A DNA stretch of 64,000 nt, taken from Auanema rhodensis. Lineage: Eukaryota; Nematoda; Chromadorea; Rhabditida; Rhabditidae. Position 1 is the stretch's first letter. Each line of letters starts with the position of its first letter. Positions 22,379 through 34,663 of the stretch are shown in pieces. The stretch lies in contig OZ059899.1 in the NCBI GenBank assembly GCA_964057225.1, positions 992,001-1,056,000 of the forward strand, written 5' to 3'. The notes beneath the pieces were generated by a model. That model saw nothing but the letters and a program-made list of their open reading frames with translations. It made no database searches and was not told where the DNA came from. The translations under genes were made by a program, and so were the position numbers.

Positions 22379-24835
22379 ATGTTTTTAGATTCCGTTTTTC
22401 AAGGCAAAGACGATGGACAATGTTATTCAACGAAAAAAATAATTCTTCAGGGTGAAAATCGAGGATATAAGTGTGAACTTATATCAGTTGATATCTCGGT
22501 GCATTTTTAAGCTAGCGCAAATCTGATAACACAGATCGACGTAGCTTAAAAATCCGCATCGAATGCACTATACTACATTGAGAAACGCTTAATACAAAAA
22601 TTAGTTATGATCGTTTGAAAAATGATGCATTAGTGTATGTTGAGTTTCCATGTACACTCAACATTGCTTCCAAAAACATTTTGACAAAAATTTTTTCGAA
22701 AAATTTCAAGATAATTTAGCGAAAAGTAGATGTTTTTAGATTCCGTTTTTCAAGGCAAAGACGATGGACAATGTTATTCAACGAAAAAATCAATTCTTCA
22801 GGGTGAAAATCGAGGATATAAGTGTGAACTTATATCAGTTGATATCTCGGTGCATTTTCAAGCTAGCGCAAATCTGATAACACAGATCGACGCAGCTCAA
22901 AAATCCGCATCGAATGCACTATACTACATTGAGAAACGCTTAATACAAAAATTAGTTATGATCGTTTGAAAAATGATGCATTAGTGTATGTTGAGTTTCC
23001 ATGTACACTCAACATTGCTTCCAAAAACATGTTGACAAAAATTTTTTCGAAAAATTTCAAGATAATTTAGCGAAAAGTAGATGTTTTCAGATTCCGTTTT
23101 TCAAGGCAAAGACGATGGACAATGTTATTCAACGAAAAAATTAATTCTTCAGGGTGAAAATCGAGGATATAAGTGTGAACTTATATCAGTTGATATCTCG
23201 GTGCATTTTCAAGCTAGCGCAAATCTGATAGCACAGATCGACGCAGCTCAAAAATCCGCATCGAATGCACTATACTACATTAAGAAACGCTTAATACAAA
23301 AATTAGTTATGATCGTTTGAAAAATGATGCATTAGTGTATGTTGAGTTTCCATGTACACTCAACATTGCTTCCAAAATCATTTTGACAAAAATTTTTTCG
23401 AAAAATTTCAAAATAATTTAGCGAAAAGTAGAAGTTTTTAGATTCCGTTTTTCAAGGCAAAGACGATGGACAATGTTATTCAACGAAAAAAATAATTCTT
23501 CAGGGTGAAAATCGAGGATATAAGTGTGAACTTATATCAGTTGATATCTCGGTGCATTTTTAAGCTAGCGCAAATCTGATAACACAGATCGACGTAGCTT
23601 AAAAATCCGCATCGAATGCACTATACTACATTGAGAAACGCTTAATACAAAAATTAGTTATGATCGTTTGAAAAATGATGCATTAGTGTATGTTGAGTTT
23701 CCATGTACACTCAACATTGCTTCCAAAAACATTTTGACAAAAATTTTTTCGAAAAATTTCAAAATAATTTAGCGAAAAGTAGATGTTTTTAGATTCCGTT
23801 TTTCAAGGCAAAGACGATGGACAATGTTATTCAACGAAAAAAATAATTCTTCAGGGTGAAAATCGAGGATATAAGTGTGAACTTATATCAGTTGATATCT
23901 CGGTGCATTTTTAAGCTAGCGCAAATCTGATAACACAGATCGACGTAGCTTAAAAATCCGCATCGAATGCACTATACTACATTGAGAAACGCTTAATACA
24001 AAAATTAGTTATGATCGTTTGAAAAATGATGCATTAGTGTATGTTGAGTTTCCATGTACACTCAACATTGCTTCCAAAAACATTTTGACAAAAATTTTTT
24101 CGAAAAATTTCAAAATAATTTAGCGAAAAGTAGATGTTTTTAGATTCCGTTTTTCAAGGCAAAGACGATGGACAATGTTATTCATCGAAAAAATTAATTC
24201 TTCAGGGTGAAAATCGAGGATATAAGTGTGAACTTATATCAGTTGATATCTCGGTGCATTTTCAAGCTAGCGCAAATCTGATAACACAGATCGACGCAGC
24301 TCAAAAATCCGCATCGAATGCACTATACTACATTGAGAAACGCTTAATACAAAAATTAGTTATGATCGTTTGAAAAATGATGCATTAGTGTATGTTGAGT
24401 TTCCATGTACACTCAACATTGCTTCCAAAAACATTTTGACAAAAATTTTTTCGAAAAATTTCAAAATAATTTAGCGAAAAGTAGATGTTTTTAGATTCCG
24501 TTTTTCAAGGCAAAGACGATGGACAATGTTATTCATCGAAAAAATTAATTCTTCAGGGTGAAAATCGAGGATATAAGTGTGAACTTATATCAGTTGATAT
24601 CTCGGTGCATTTTCAAGCTAGCGCAAATCTGATAACACAGATCGACGCAGCTCAAAAATCCGCATCGAATGCACTATATTACATTAAGAAACGCTTAATA
24701 CAAAAATTAGTTATGTTCGTTTGAAAAATGATGCATTAGTGTATGTTGAGTTTCCATGTACACTCAACATTGCTTCCAAAAACATTTTGACAAAAATTTT
24801 TTCGAAAAATTTCAAAATAATTTCGCAAAAAGTAG
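22379..24835. repeat. Satellite units including the second copy of the 16759 block
   Basis: Units 22379, 22730, 23081, 23432, 23783, 24134 and 24485. Block 23081-24484 repeats 16759-18162 as described there. Unit 22730 has a private AAAATCAATTC. Unit 24485 has TTCATCG, CTATATTAC, CATTAAG and GTTATGTTCG, variants otherwise typical of 53-64 kb. Its tail reads AATTTCGCAAAA instead of AATTTAGCAAAA, the first case of that change and the start of the next subfamily. Confidence 0.85.
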
Positions 24836-24912
24836 ATGTTTTTAGATTCCTTTTTTCAAGGCAAAGACGATGGACAATGTTATTCAACGAAAAAATTAAT
24901 TCTTCAGGGTGA
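24721..24912 (+). other. 63-codon frame across unit junctions; not a gene
   Basis: This frame starts at TTG, not ATG, runs through unit positions 237-351 and enters the next unit in a different frame from the 79-codon one. It is open only where the usual AATTTAGC is changed: AATTTCGC at 24721, 27529, 31039 and 38761, and AATTGAGC at 53150. It has no in-frame ATG start near its beginning and no recognisable domain. It exists because one variant removes a stop codon and that variant was duplicated with the tagged unit. Confidence 0.85.
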
Positions 24913-27643
24913 AAATCGAGGATATAAGTGTGAACTCATATCAGTTGATATCTCGGTGCATTTTTAAGCTAGCGCAAATCTGATAACACAGATCGACGCA
25001 GCTCAACAATCCGCATCGAATGCACTATACTACATTGAGAAACGCTTAATAATAAAATTAGTTATGATCGTTTGAAAAACGATGCATTAGTGTATGTTGA
25101 GTTTCCATGTACACTCAACATTGCTTCCAAAAACATTTTGACAAAAATTTTTTCGAAAAATTTCAAGATAATTTAGCGAAAAGTAGATGTTTTTAGATTC
25201 CGTTTTTCAAGGCAAAGACGATGGACAATGTTATTCAACGAAAAAATTAATTCTTCAGGGTGAAAATCGAGGATATAAGTGTGAACTTATATCAGTTGAT
25301 ATCTCGGTGCTTTTTTAAGCTAGCGCAAATCTGATAACACAGATCGACGCAGCTTAAAAATCCGCATCGAATGCACTATACTACATTGAGAAACGCTTAA
25401 TACAAAAATTAGTTATGATCGTTGTAAAAATGATGCATTAGTGTATGTTGAGTTTCCATGTACACTCAACATTGCTTCCAAAAACATTTTGACAAAAATT
25501 TTTTCGAAAAATTTCAAAATAATTTCGCAAAAAGTAGATGTTTTTAGATTCCTTTTTTCAAGGCAAAGACGATGGACAATGTTATTCAACGAAAAAATTA
25601 ATTCTTCAGGGTGAAAATCGAGGATATAAGTGTGAACTCATATCAGTTGATATCTCGGTGCATTTTTAAGCTAGCGCAAATCTGATAAAACAGATCGACG
25701 CAGCTCAACAATCCGCATCGAATGCACTATACTACATTGAGAAACGCTTAATAATAAAATTAGTTATGATCGTTTGAAAAACGATGCATTAGTGTATGTT
25801 GAGTTTCCATGTACACTCAACATTGCTTCCAAAAACATTTTGACAAAAATTTTTTCGAAAAATTTCAAGATAATTTAGCGAAAAGTAGATGTTTTTAGAT
25901 TCCGTTTTTCAAGGCAAAGACGATGGACAATGTTATTCAACGAAAAAATTAATTCTTCAGGGTGAAAATCGAGGATATAAGTGTGAACTTATATCAGTTG
26001 ATATCTCGGTGCATTTTCAAGCTAGCGCAAATCTGATAACACAGATCGACGCAGCTCAAAAATCCGCATCGAATGCACTATACTACATTGAGAAACGCTT
26101 AATACAAAAATTAGTTATGATCGTTTGAAAAATGATGCATTAGTGTATGTTGAGTTTCCATGTACACTCAACATTGCTTCCAAAAACATTTTGACAAAAA
26201 TTTTTTCGAAAAATTTCAAGATAATTTAGCGAAAAGTAGATGTTTTTAGATTCCGTTTTTCAAAGCAAAGACGATGGACAATGTTATTCAACGAAAAAAT
26301 TTATTCTTCAGGGTGAAAATCGAGGATATAAGTGTGAACTTATATCAGTTGATATCTCGGTGCATTTTCAAGCTAGCGCAAATCTGATAAAACAGATCGA
26401 CGCAGCTCAAAAATCCGCATCGAATGCACTATACTACATTAAGAAACGCTTAATACAAAAATTAGTTATGATCGTTTGAAAAATGATGCATTAGTGTATG
26501 TTGAGTTTCCATGTACACTCAACATTGCTTCCAAAAACATTTTGACAAAAATTTTTTCGAAAAATTTCAAAATAATTTAGCGAAAAGTAGATGTTTTTAG
26601 ATTCCGTTTTTCAAGGCAAAGACGATGGACAATGTTATTCATCGAAAAAATTAATTCTTCAGGGTGAAAATCGAGGATATAAGTGTGAACTTATATCAGT
26701 TGATATCTCGGTGCATTTTCAAGCTAGCGCAAATCTGATAACACAGATCGACGCAGCTCAAAAATCCGCATCGAATGCACTATACTACATTGAGAAACGC
26801 TTAATACAAAAATTAGTTATGATCGTTTGAAAAATGATGCATTAGTGTATGTTGAGTTTCCATGTACACTCAACATTGCTTCCAAAAACATTTTGACAAA
26901 AATTTTTTCGAAAAATTTCAAAATAATTTAGCGAAAAGTAGATGTTTTTAGATTCCGTTTTTCAAGGCAAAGACGATGGACAATGTTATTCAACGAAAAA
27001 AATAATTCTTCAGGGTGAAAATCGAGGATATAAGTGTGAACTTATATCAGTTGATATCTCGGTGCATTTTCAAGCTAGCGCAAATCTGATAACACAGATC
27101 GACGCAGCTCAAAAATCCGCATCGAATGCACTATATTACATTGAGAAACGCTTAATACAAAAATTAGTTATGTTCGTTTGAAAAATGATGCATTAGTGTA
27201 TGTTGAGTTTCCATGTACACTCAACATTGCTTCCAAAAACATTTTGACAAAAATTTTTTCGAAAAATTTCAAGATAATTTAGCGAAAAGTAGATGTTTTT
27301 AGATTCCGTTTTTTAAGGCAAAGACGATGGACAATGTTATTCAACGAAAAAAATAATTCTTCAAAGTGAAAATCGAGGATATAAGTGTGAACTTATATCA
27401 GTTGATATCTCGGTGCTTTTTTAAGCTAGCGCAAATCTGATAACACAGATCGACGCAGCTTAAAAATCCGCATCGAATGCACTATACTACATTGAGAAAC
27501 GCTTAATACAAAAATTAGTTATGATCGTTTGAAAAATGATGCATTAGTGTATGTTGAGTTTCCATGTACACTCAACATTGCTTCCAAAAACATTTTGACA
27601 AAAATTTTTTCGAAAAATTTCAAAATAATTTCGCAAAAAGTAG
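24836..27643. repeat. Transition zone with tagged units
   Basis: Units 24836, 25187, 25538, 25889, 26240, 26591, 26942 and 27293. A tagged unit type starts here. It follows AATTTCGCAAAA and has CCTTTTTTC, GTGTGAACTCA, CAACAATCC, CTTAATAATAAAA and AAAAACGATGC. It occurs at 24836 and 25538, then at 27644, 31154 and 38876. Units 24836-25537 and 25538-26239 form a loose dimer pair. Unit 25187 ends with a private GTTGTAAAAATG. Unit 26240 has CAAAGCAAAG and AAATTTATTC. Unit 26591 has TTCATCG, and 27293 has GTTTTTTAAGG with CTTCAAAGTG. Confidence 0.85.
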
Positions 27644-30600
27644 ATGTTTTTAGATTCCTTTTTTCAAGGCAAAGACGATGGACAATGTTATTCAACGAAA
27701 AAATTAATTCTTCAGGGTGAAAATCGAGGATATAAGTGTGAACTCATATCAGTTGATATCTCGGTGCATTTTTAAGCTAGCGCAAATCTGATAACACAGA
27801 TCGACGCAGCTCAACAATCCGCATCGAATGCACTATACTACATTGAGAAACGCTTAATAATAAAATTAGTTATGATCGTTTGAAAAACGATGCATTAGTG
27901 TATGTTGAGTTTCCATGTACACTCAACATTGCTTCCAAAAACATTTTGACAAAAATTTTTTCGAAAAATTTCAAGATAATTTAGCGAAAAGTAGATGTTT
28001 TTAGATTCCGTTTTTCAAGGCAAAGACGATGGACAATGTTATTCAACGAAAAAATTAATTCTTCAGGGTGAAAATCGAGGATATAAGTGTGAACTTATAT
28101 CAGTTGATATCTCGGTGCATTTTCAAGCTAGCGCAAATCTGATAACACAGATCGACGCAGCTCAAAAATCCGCATCGAATGCACTATACTACAATGAGAA
28201 ACGCTTAATACAAAAATTAGTTATGATCGTTTGAAAAATGATGCATTAGTGTATGTTGAGTTTCCATGTACACTCAACATTGCTTCCAAAAACATTTTGA
28301 CAAAAATTTTTTCGAAAAATTTCAAAATAATTTAGCAAAAAGTAGATGTTTTTAGATTTCGTTTTTCAAGGCAAAGACGATGGACAATGTTATTCAACGA
28401 AAAAAATAATTCTTCAGGGTGAAAATCGAGGATATAAGTGGGAACTTATATCAGTTGATATCTCGGTGCTTTTTTAAGCTAGCGCAAATCTGATAACACA
28501 GATCGACGCAGCTCAAAAATCCGCATTGAATGCACTATACTACATTGAGAAACGCTTGATACAAAAATTAGTTATGATCGTTTGAAAAATGATGCATTAG
28601 TGTATGTTGAGTTTCCATGTACACTCAACATTGCTTCCAAAAACATTTTGACAAAAATTTTTTCGAAAAATTTCAAAATAATTTAGCAAAAAGTAGATGT
28701 TTTTAGATTCCATTCTTCAAGGCAAAGACGATGGACAATGTTATTCAACGAAAAAATTAATTCTTCAGGGTGAAAATCAAGGATATAAGTGTGAACTTAT
28801 ATCAGTTGATATCTCGGTGCATTTTTAAGCTAGCGCAAATCTGATAACACAGATCGACGCAGCTTAAAAATCCGCATCGAATGCACTATACTACATTGAG
28901 AAACGCTTGATACAAAAATTAGTTATGATCGTTTGAAAAATGATGCATTAGTGTATGTTGAGTTTCCATGTACACTCAACATTGCTTCCAAAAACATTTT
29001 GACAAAAATTTTTTCGAAAAATTTCAAAATAATTTAGCAAAAAGTAGATGTTTTTAGATTCCATTCTTCAAGGCAAAGACGATGGACAATGTTATTCAAC
29101 GAAAAAATTAATTCTTCAGGGTGAAAATCAAGGATATAAGTGTGAACTTATATCAGTTGATATCTCGGTGCATTTTTAAGCTAGCGCAAATCTGATAACA
29201 CAGATCGACGCAGCTTAAAAATCCGCATCGAATGCACTATACTACATTGGGAAACGCTCAATACAAAAATTAGTTATGATCGTTTGAAAAATGATGCATT
29301 AGTGTATGTTGAGTTTCCATGTACACTCAACATTGCTTCCAAAAACATTTTGACAAAAATTTTTTCGAAAAATTTCAAAATAATTTAGCAAAAAGTAGAT
29401 GTTTTTAGATTCCATTCTTCAAGGCAAAGACGATGGACAATGTTATTCAACGAAAAAATTAATTCTTCAGGGTGAAAATCAAGGATATAAGTGTGAACTT
29501 ATATCAGTTGATATCTCGGTGCATTTTTAAGCTAGCGCAAATCTGATAACACAGATCGACGCAGCTTAAAAATCCGCATCGAATGCACTATACTACATTG
29601 GAAAACGCTCAATACAAAAATTAGTTATGATCGTTTGAAAAATGATGCATTAGTGTATGTTGAGTTTCCATGTACACTCAACATTGCTTCCAAAAACATT
29701 TTGACAAAAATTTTTTCGAAAAATTTCAAAATAATTTAGCAAAAAGTAGATGTTTTTAGATTCCTTCTTTCAAGGCAAAGACGATGGACGATGTTATTCA
29801 ACGAAAAAATTAATTCTTCAGGGTGAAAATCGAGGATATAAGTGTGAACTTATATCAGTTGATATCTCGGTGCATTTTTAAGCTAGCGCAAATCTGATAA
29901 CACAGATCGACGCAGCTTGAAAATCCGGATCGAATGCACTATACTACATTAAGAAACGCTCAATACAAAAATTAGTTATGATCGTTTGAAAAATGATGCA
30001 TTAGTGTATGTTGAGTTTCCATGTACACTCAACATTGCTTCCAAAAACATTTTGACAAAAATTTTTTCGAAAAATTTCAAAATAATTTAGCAAAAAGTAG
30101 ATGTTTTTAGATTTCGTTTTTCAAGGCAAAGACGATGGACAATGTTATTCAACGAAAAAAATAATTCTTCAGGGTGAAAATCGAGGATATAAGTGGGAAC
30201 TTATATCAGTTGATATCTCGGTGCTTTTTTAAGCTAGCGCAAATCTGATAACACAGATCGACGCAGCTCAAAAATCCGCATCGAATGCACTATACTACAT
30301 TGGGAAACGCTCAATACAAAAATTAGTTATGATCGTTTGAAAAATGATGCATTAGTGTATGTTGAGTTTCCATGTACACTCAACATTGCTTCCAAAAACA
30401 TTTTGACAAAAATTTTTTCGAAAAATTTCAAAATAATTTAGCAAAAAGTAGATGTTTTTAGATTCCTTCTTTCAAGGCAAAGACGATGGACGATGTTATT
30501 CAACGAAAAAATTAATTCTTCAGGGTGAAAATCGAGGATATAAGTGTGAACTTATATCAGTTGATATCTCGGTGCATTTTTAAGCTAGCGCAAATCTGAT

Positions 30601-33600
30601 AACACAGATCGACGCAGCTTGAAAATCCGGATCGAATGCACTATACTACATTAAGAAACGCTCAATACAAAAATTAGTTATGATCGTTTGAAAAATGATG
30701 CATTAGTGTATGTTGAGTTTCCATGTACACTCAACATTGCTTCCAAAAACATTTTGACAAAAATTTTTTCGAAAAATTTCAAAATAATTTAGCAAAAAGT
30801 AGATGTTTTTAGATTTCGTTTTTCAAGGCAAAGACGATGGACAATGTTATTCAACGAAAAAAATAATTCTTCAGGGTGAAAATCGAGGATATAAGTGGGA
30901 ACTTATATCAGTTGATATCTCGGTGCTTTTTTAAGCTAGCGCAAATCTGATAACACAGATCGACGCAGCTCAAAAATCCGCATCGAATGCACTATACTAC
31001 ATTGGGAAACGCTCAATACAAAAATTAGTTATGATCGTTTGAAAAATGATGCATTAGTGTATGTTGAGTTTCCATGTACACTCAACATTGCTTCCAAAAA
31101 CATTTTGACAAAAATTTTTTCGAAAAATTTCAAAATAATTTCGCAAAAAGTAGATGTTTTTAGATTCCTTTTTTCAAGGCAAAGACGATGGACAATGTTA
31201 TTCAACGAAAAAATTAATTCTTCAGGGTGAAAATCGAGGATATAAGTGTGAACTCATATCAGTTGATATCTCGGTGCATTTTTAAGCTAGCGCAAATCTG
31301 ATAACACAGATCGACGCAGCTCAACAATCCGCATCGAATGCACTATACTACATTGAGAAACGCTTAATAATAAAATTAGTTATGATCGTTTGAAAAACGA
31401 TGCATTAGTGTATGTTGAGTTTCCATGTACACTCAACATTGCTTCCAAAAACATTTTGACAAAAATTTTTTCGAAAAATTTCAAGATAATTTAGCGAAAA
31501 GTAGATGTTTTTAGATTCCGTTTTTCAAGGCAAAGACGATGGACAATGTTATTCAACGAAAAAATTAATTCTTCAGGGTGAAAATCGAGGATATAAGTGT
31601 GAACTTATATCAGTTGATATCTCGGTGCATTTTCAAGCTAGCGCAAATCTGATAACACAGATCGACGCAGCTCAAAAATCCGCATCGAATGCACTATACT
31701 ACAATGAGAAACGCTTAATACAAAAATTAGTTATGATCGTTTGAAAAATGATGCATTAGTGTATGTTGAGTTTCCATGTACACTCAACATTGCTTCCAAA
31801 AACATTTTGACAAAAATTTTTTCGAAAAATTTCAAAATAATTTAGCAAAAAGTAGATGTTTTTAGATTTCGTTTTTCAAGGCAAAGACGATGGACAATGT
31901 TATTCAACGAAAAAAATAATTCTTCAGGGTGAAAATCGAGGATATAAGTGGGAACTTATATCAGTTGATATCTCGGTGCTTTTTTAAGCTAGCGCAAATC
32001 TGATAACACAGATCGACGCAGCTCAAAAATCCGCATTGAATGCACTATACTACATTGAGAAACGCTTGATACAAAAATTAGTTATGATCGTTTGAAAAAT
32101 GATGCATTAGTGTATGTTGAGTTTCCATGTACACTCAACATTGCTTCCAAAAACATTTTGACAAAAATTTTTTCGAAAAATTTCAAAATAATTTAGCAAA
32201 AAGTAGATGTTTTTAGATTCCATTCTTCAAGGCAAAGACGATGGACAATGTTATTCAACGAAAAAATTAATTCTTCAGGGTGAAAATCAAGGATATAAGT
32301 GTGAACTTATATCAGTTGATATCTCGGTGCATTTTTAAGCTAGCGCAAATCTGATAACACAGATCGACGCAGCTTAAAAATCCGCATCGAATGCACTATA
32401 CTACATTGAGAAACGCTTGATACAAAAATTAGTTATGATCGTTTGAAAAATGATGCATTAGTGTATGTTGAGTTTCCATGTACACTCAACATTGCTTCCA
32501 AAAACATTTTGACAAAAATTTTTTCGAAAAATTTCAAAATAATTTAGCAAAAAGTAGATGTTTTTAGATTCCATTCTTCAAGGCAAAGACGATGGACAAT
32601 GTTATTCAACGAAAAAATTAATTCTTCAGGGTGAAAATCAAGGATATAAGTGTGAACTTATATCAGTTGATATCTCGGTGCATTTTTAAGCTAGCGCAAA
32701 TCTGATAACACAGATCGACGCAGCTTAAAAATCCGCATCGAATGCACTATACTACATTGGGAAACGCTCAATACAAAAATTAGTTATGATCGTTTGAAAA
32801 ATGATGCATTAGTGTATGTTGAGTTTCCATGTACACTCAACATTGCTTCCAAAAACATTTTGACAAAAATTTTTTCGAAAAATTTCAAAATAATTTAGCA
32901 AAAAGTAGATGTTTTTAGATTCCATTCTTCAAGGCAAAGACGATGGACAATGTTATTCAACGAAAAAATTAATTCTTCAGGGTGAAAATCAAGGATATAA
33001 GTGTGAACTTATATCAGTTGATATCTCGGTGCATTTTTAAGCTAGCGCAAATCTGATAACACAGATCGACGCAGCTTAAAAATCCGCATCGAATGCACTA
33101 TACTACATTGGGAAACGCTCAATACAAAAATTAGTTATGATCGTTTGAAAAATGATGCATTAGTGTATGTTGAGTTTCCATGTACACTCAACATTGCTTC
33201 CAAAAACATTTTGACAAAAATTTTTTCGAAAAATTTCAAAATAATTTAGCAAAAAGTAGATGTTTTTAGATTCCTTTTTTCAAGGCAAAGACGATGGACA
33301 ATGTTATTCAACGAAAAAATTAATTCTTCAGGGTGAAAATCGAGGATATAAGTGTGAACTTATATCAGTTGATATCTCGGTGCATTTTTAAGCTAGCGCA
33401 AATCTGATAACACAGATCGACGCAGCTTGAAAATCCGGATCGAATGCACTATACTACATTAAGAAACGCTCAATACAAAAATTAGTTATGATCGTTTGAA
33501 AAATGATGCATTAGTGTATGTTGAGTTTCCATGTACACTCAACATTGCTTCCAAAAACATTTTGACAAAAATTTTTTCGAAAAATTTCAAAATAATTTAG

Positions 33601-33610
33601 CAAAAAGTAG
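27644..33610. repeat. Seven-unit block in two copies with a doubled dimer between
   Basis: Units 27644, 27995, 28346, 28697, 29048, 29399 and 29750 recur in order from 31154 to 33260, displaced by 3510 bp (ten units). Shared markers: the tagged unit; ACAATGAGAA in 27995 and 31505; AAGTGGGAAC with GCATTGAATG in 28346 and 31856; CCATTCTTC with ATCAAGGATA in the next three; and GCTTGAAAATCCGGATCG in the last. Differences include CATTGGAAAAC in 29399 against CATTGGGAAAC in 32909, and CCTTCTTTC with GACGATGTT in 29750 against CCTTTTTTC with GACAATGTT in 33260. Between the copies, 29750-30451 is repeated as 30452-31153. Confidence 0.85.
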
Positions 33611-33961
33611 ATGTTTTTAGATTCCGTTTTTCAAGACAAAGACGATGGACAATGTTATTCAACGAAAAAATTAATTCTTCAGGGTGAAAATCGAGGATAT
33701 AAGTGTGAACTTATATCAGTTGATATCTCGGTGCATTTTTAAGCTAGCGCAAATCTGATAACACAGATCGACGCAGCTTAAAAATCCGCATTGAATGCAC
33801 TATACTACATTGAAAAACGCTCAATACAAAAATTAGTTATGATCGTTTGAAAAATGATGCATTAGTGTATGTTGAGTTTCCATGTACACTCAACATTGCT
33901 TCCAAAAACATTTTGACAAAAATTTTTTCGAAAAATTTCAAGATAATTTAGCGAAAAGTAG
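33611..33961. repeat. Chimeric satellite unit with a mapped exchange point
   Basis: The left part matches units 35717 and 37472: A at position 26 (CAAGACAAAG, at 33636), CATTTTTAAG, and T at 169 (33779). The right part matches units 36068 and 37823: GCATTGAATG (T at 33792), ATTGAAAAACGC (A at 33814) and CGCTCAATAC. In the five-unit repeat those two parents are adjacent. This unit therefore looks like the product of an unequal exchange that removed one unit length, with the switch between 33779 and 33792. Its G/G tail matches 37823 rather than 36068. Confidence 0.75.
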
Positions 33962-34663
33962 ATGTTTTTAGATTCCTTTTTTCAAGGCAAAGACGATGGA
34001 CAATGTTATTCAACGAAAAAATTAATTCTTCAGGGTGAAAATCGAGGATATAAGTGTGAACTTATATCAGTTGATATCTCGGTGCATTTTTAAGCTAGCG
34101 CAAATCTGATAACACAGATCGACGCAGCTTAAAAATCCGCATCGAATGCACTATACTACATTGAGAAACGCTTAATACAAAAATTAGTTATGATCGTTTG
34201 AAAAATGATGCATTAGTGTATGTTGAGTTTCCATGTACACTCAAGATTGCTTCCAAAAACATTTTGACAAAAATTTTTTCGAAAAATTTCAAAATAATTT
34301 AGCAAAAAGTAGATGTTTTTAGATTCCATTTTTCAAGGCAAAGACGATGGACAATGTTATTCAACGAAAAAATTAATTCTTCAGGGTGAAAATCAAGGAT
34401 ATAAGTGTGAACTTATATCAGTTGATATCTCGGTGCATTTTCAAGCTAGCGTAAATCTGATAACACAGATCGACGCAGCTCAAAAATCCGCATCGAATGC
34501 ACTATACTACATTGAGAAACGCTTAATACAAAAATTAGTTATGATCGTTTGAAAAATGATGCATTAGTGTATGTTGAGTTTCCATGTACACTCAACATTG
34601 CTTCCAAAAACATTTTGACAAAAATTTTTTCGAAAAATTTCAAAATAATTTAGCAAAAAGTAG
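33962..34663. repeat. Two satellite units resembling 38174-38875
   Basis: Unit 33962 has CCTTTTTTC and closed frames, and a private CTCAAGATTGC at about 34241-34251 that breaks the right arm of the 9-bp inverted repeat. Unit 34313 has CCATTTTTC, ATCAAGGATA, CAA at 130 (open frame) and a private AGCGTAAATC. Units 38174 and 38525 are their likely counterparts after the five-unit repeat. Confidence 0.8.
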
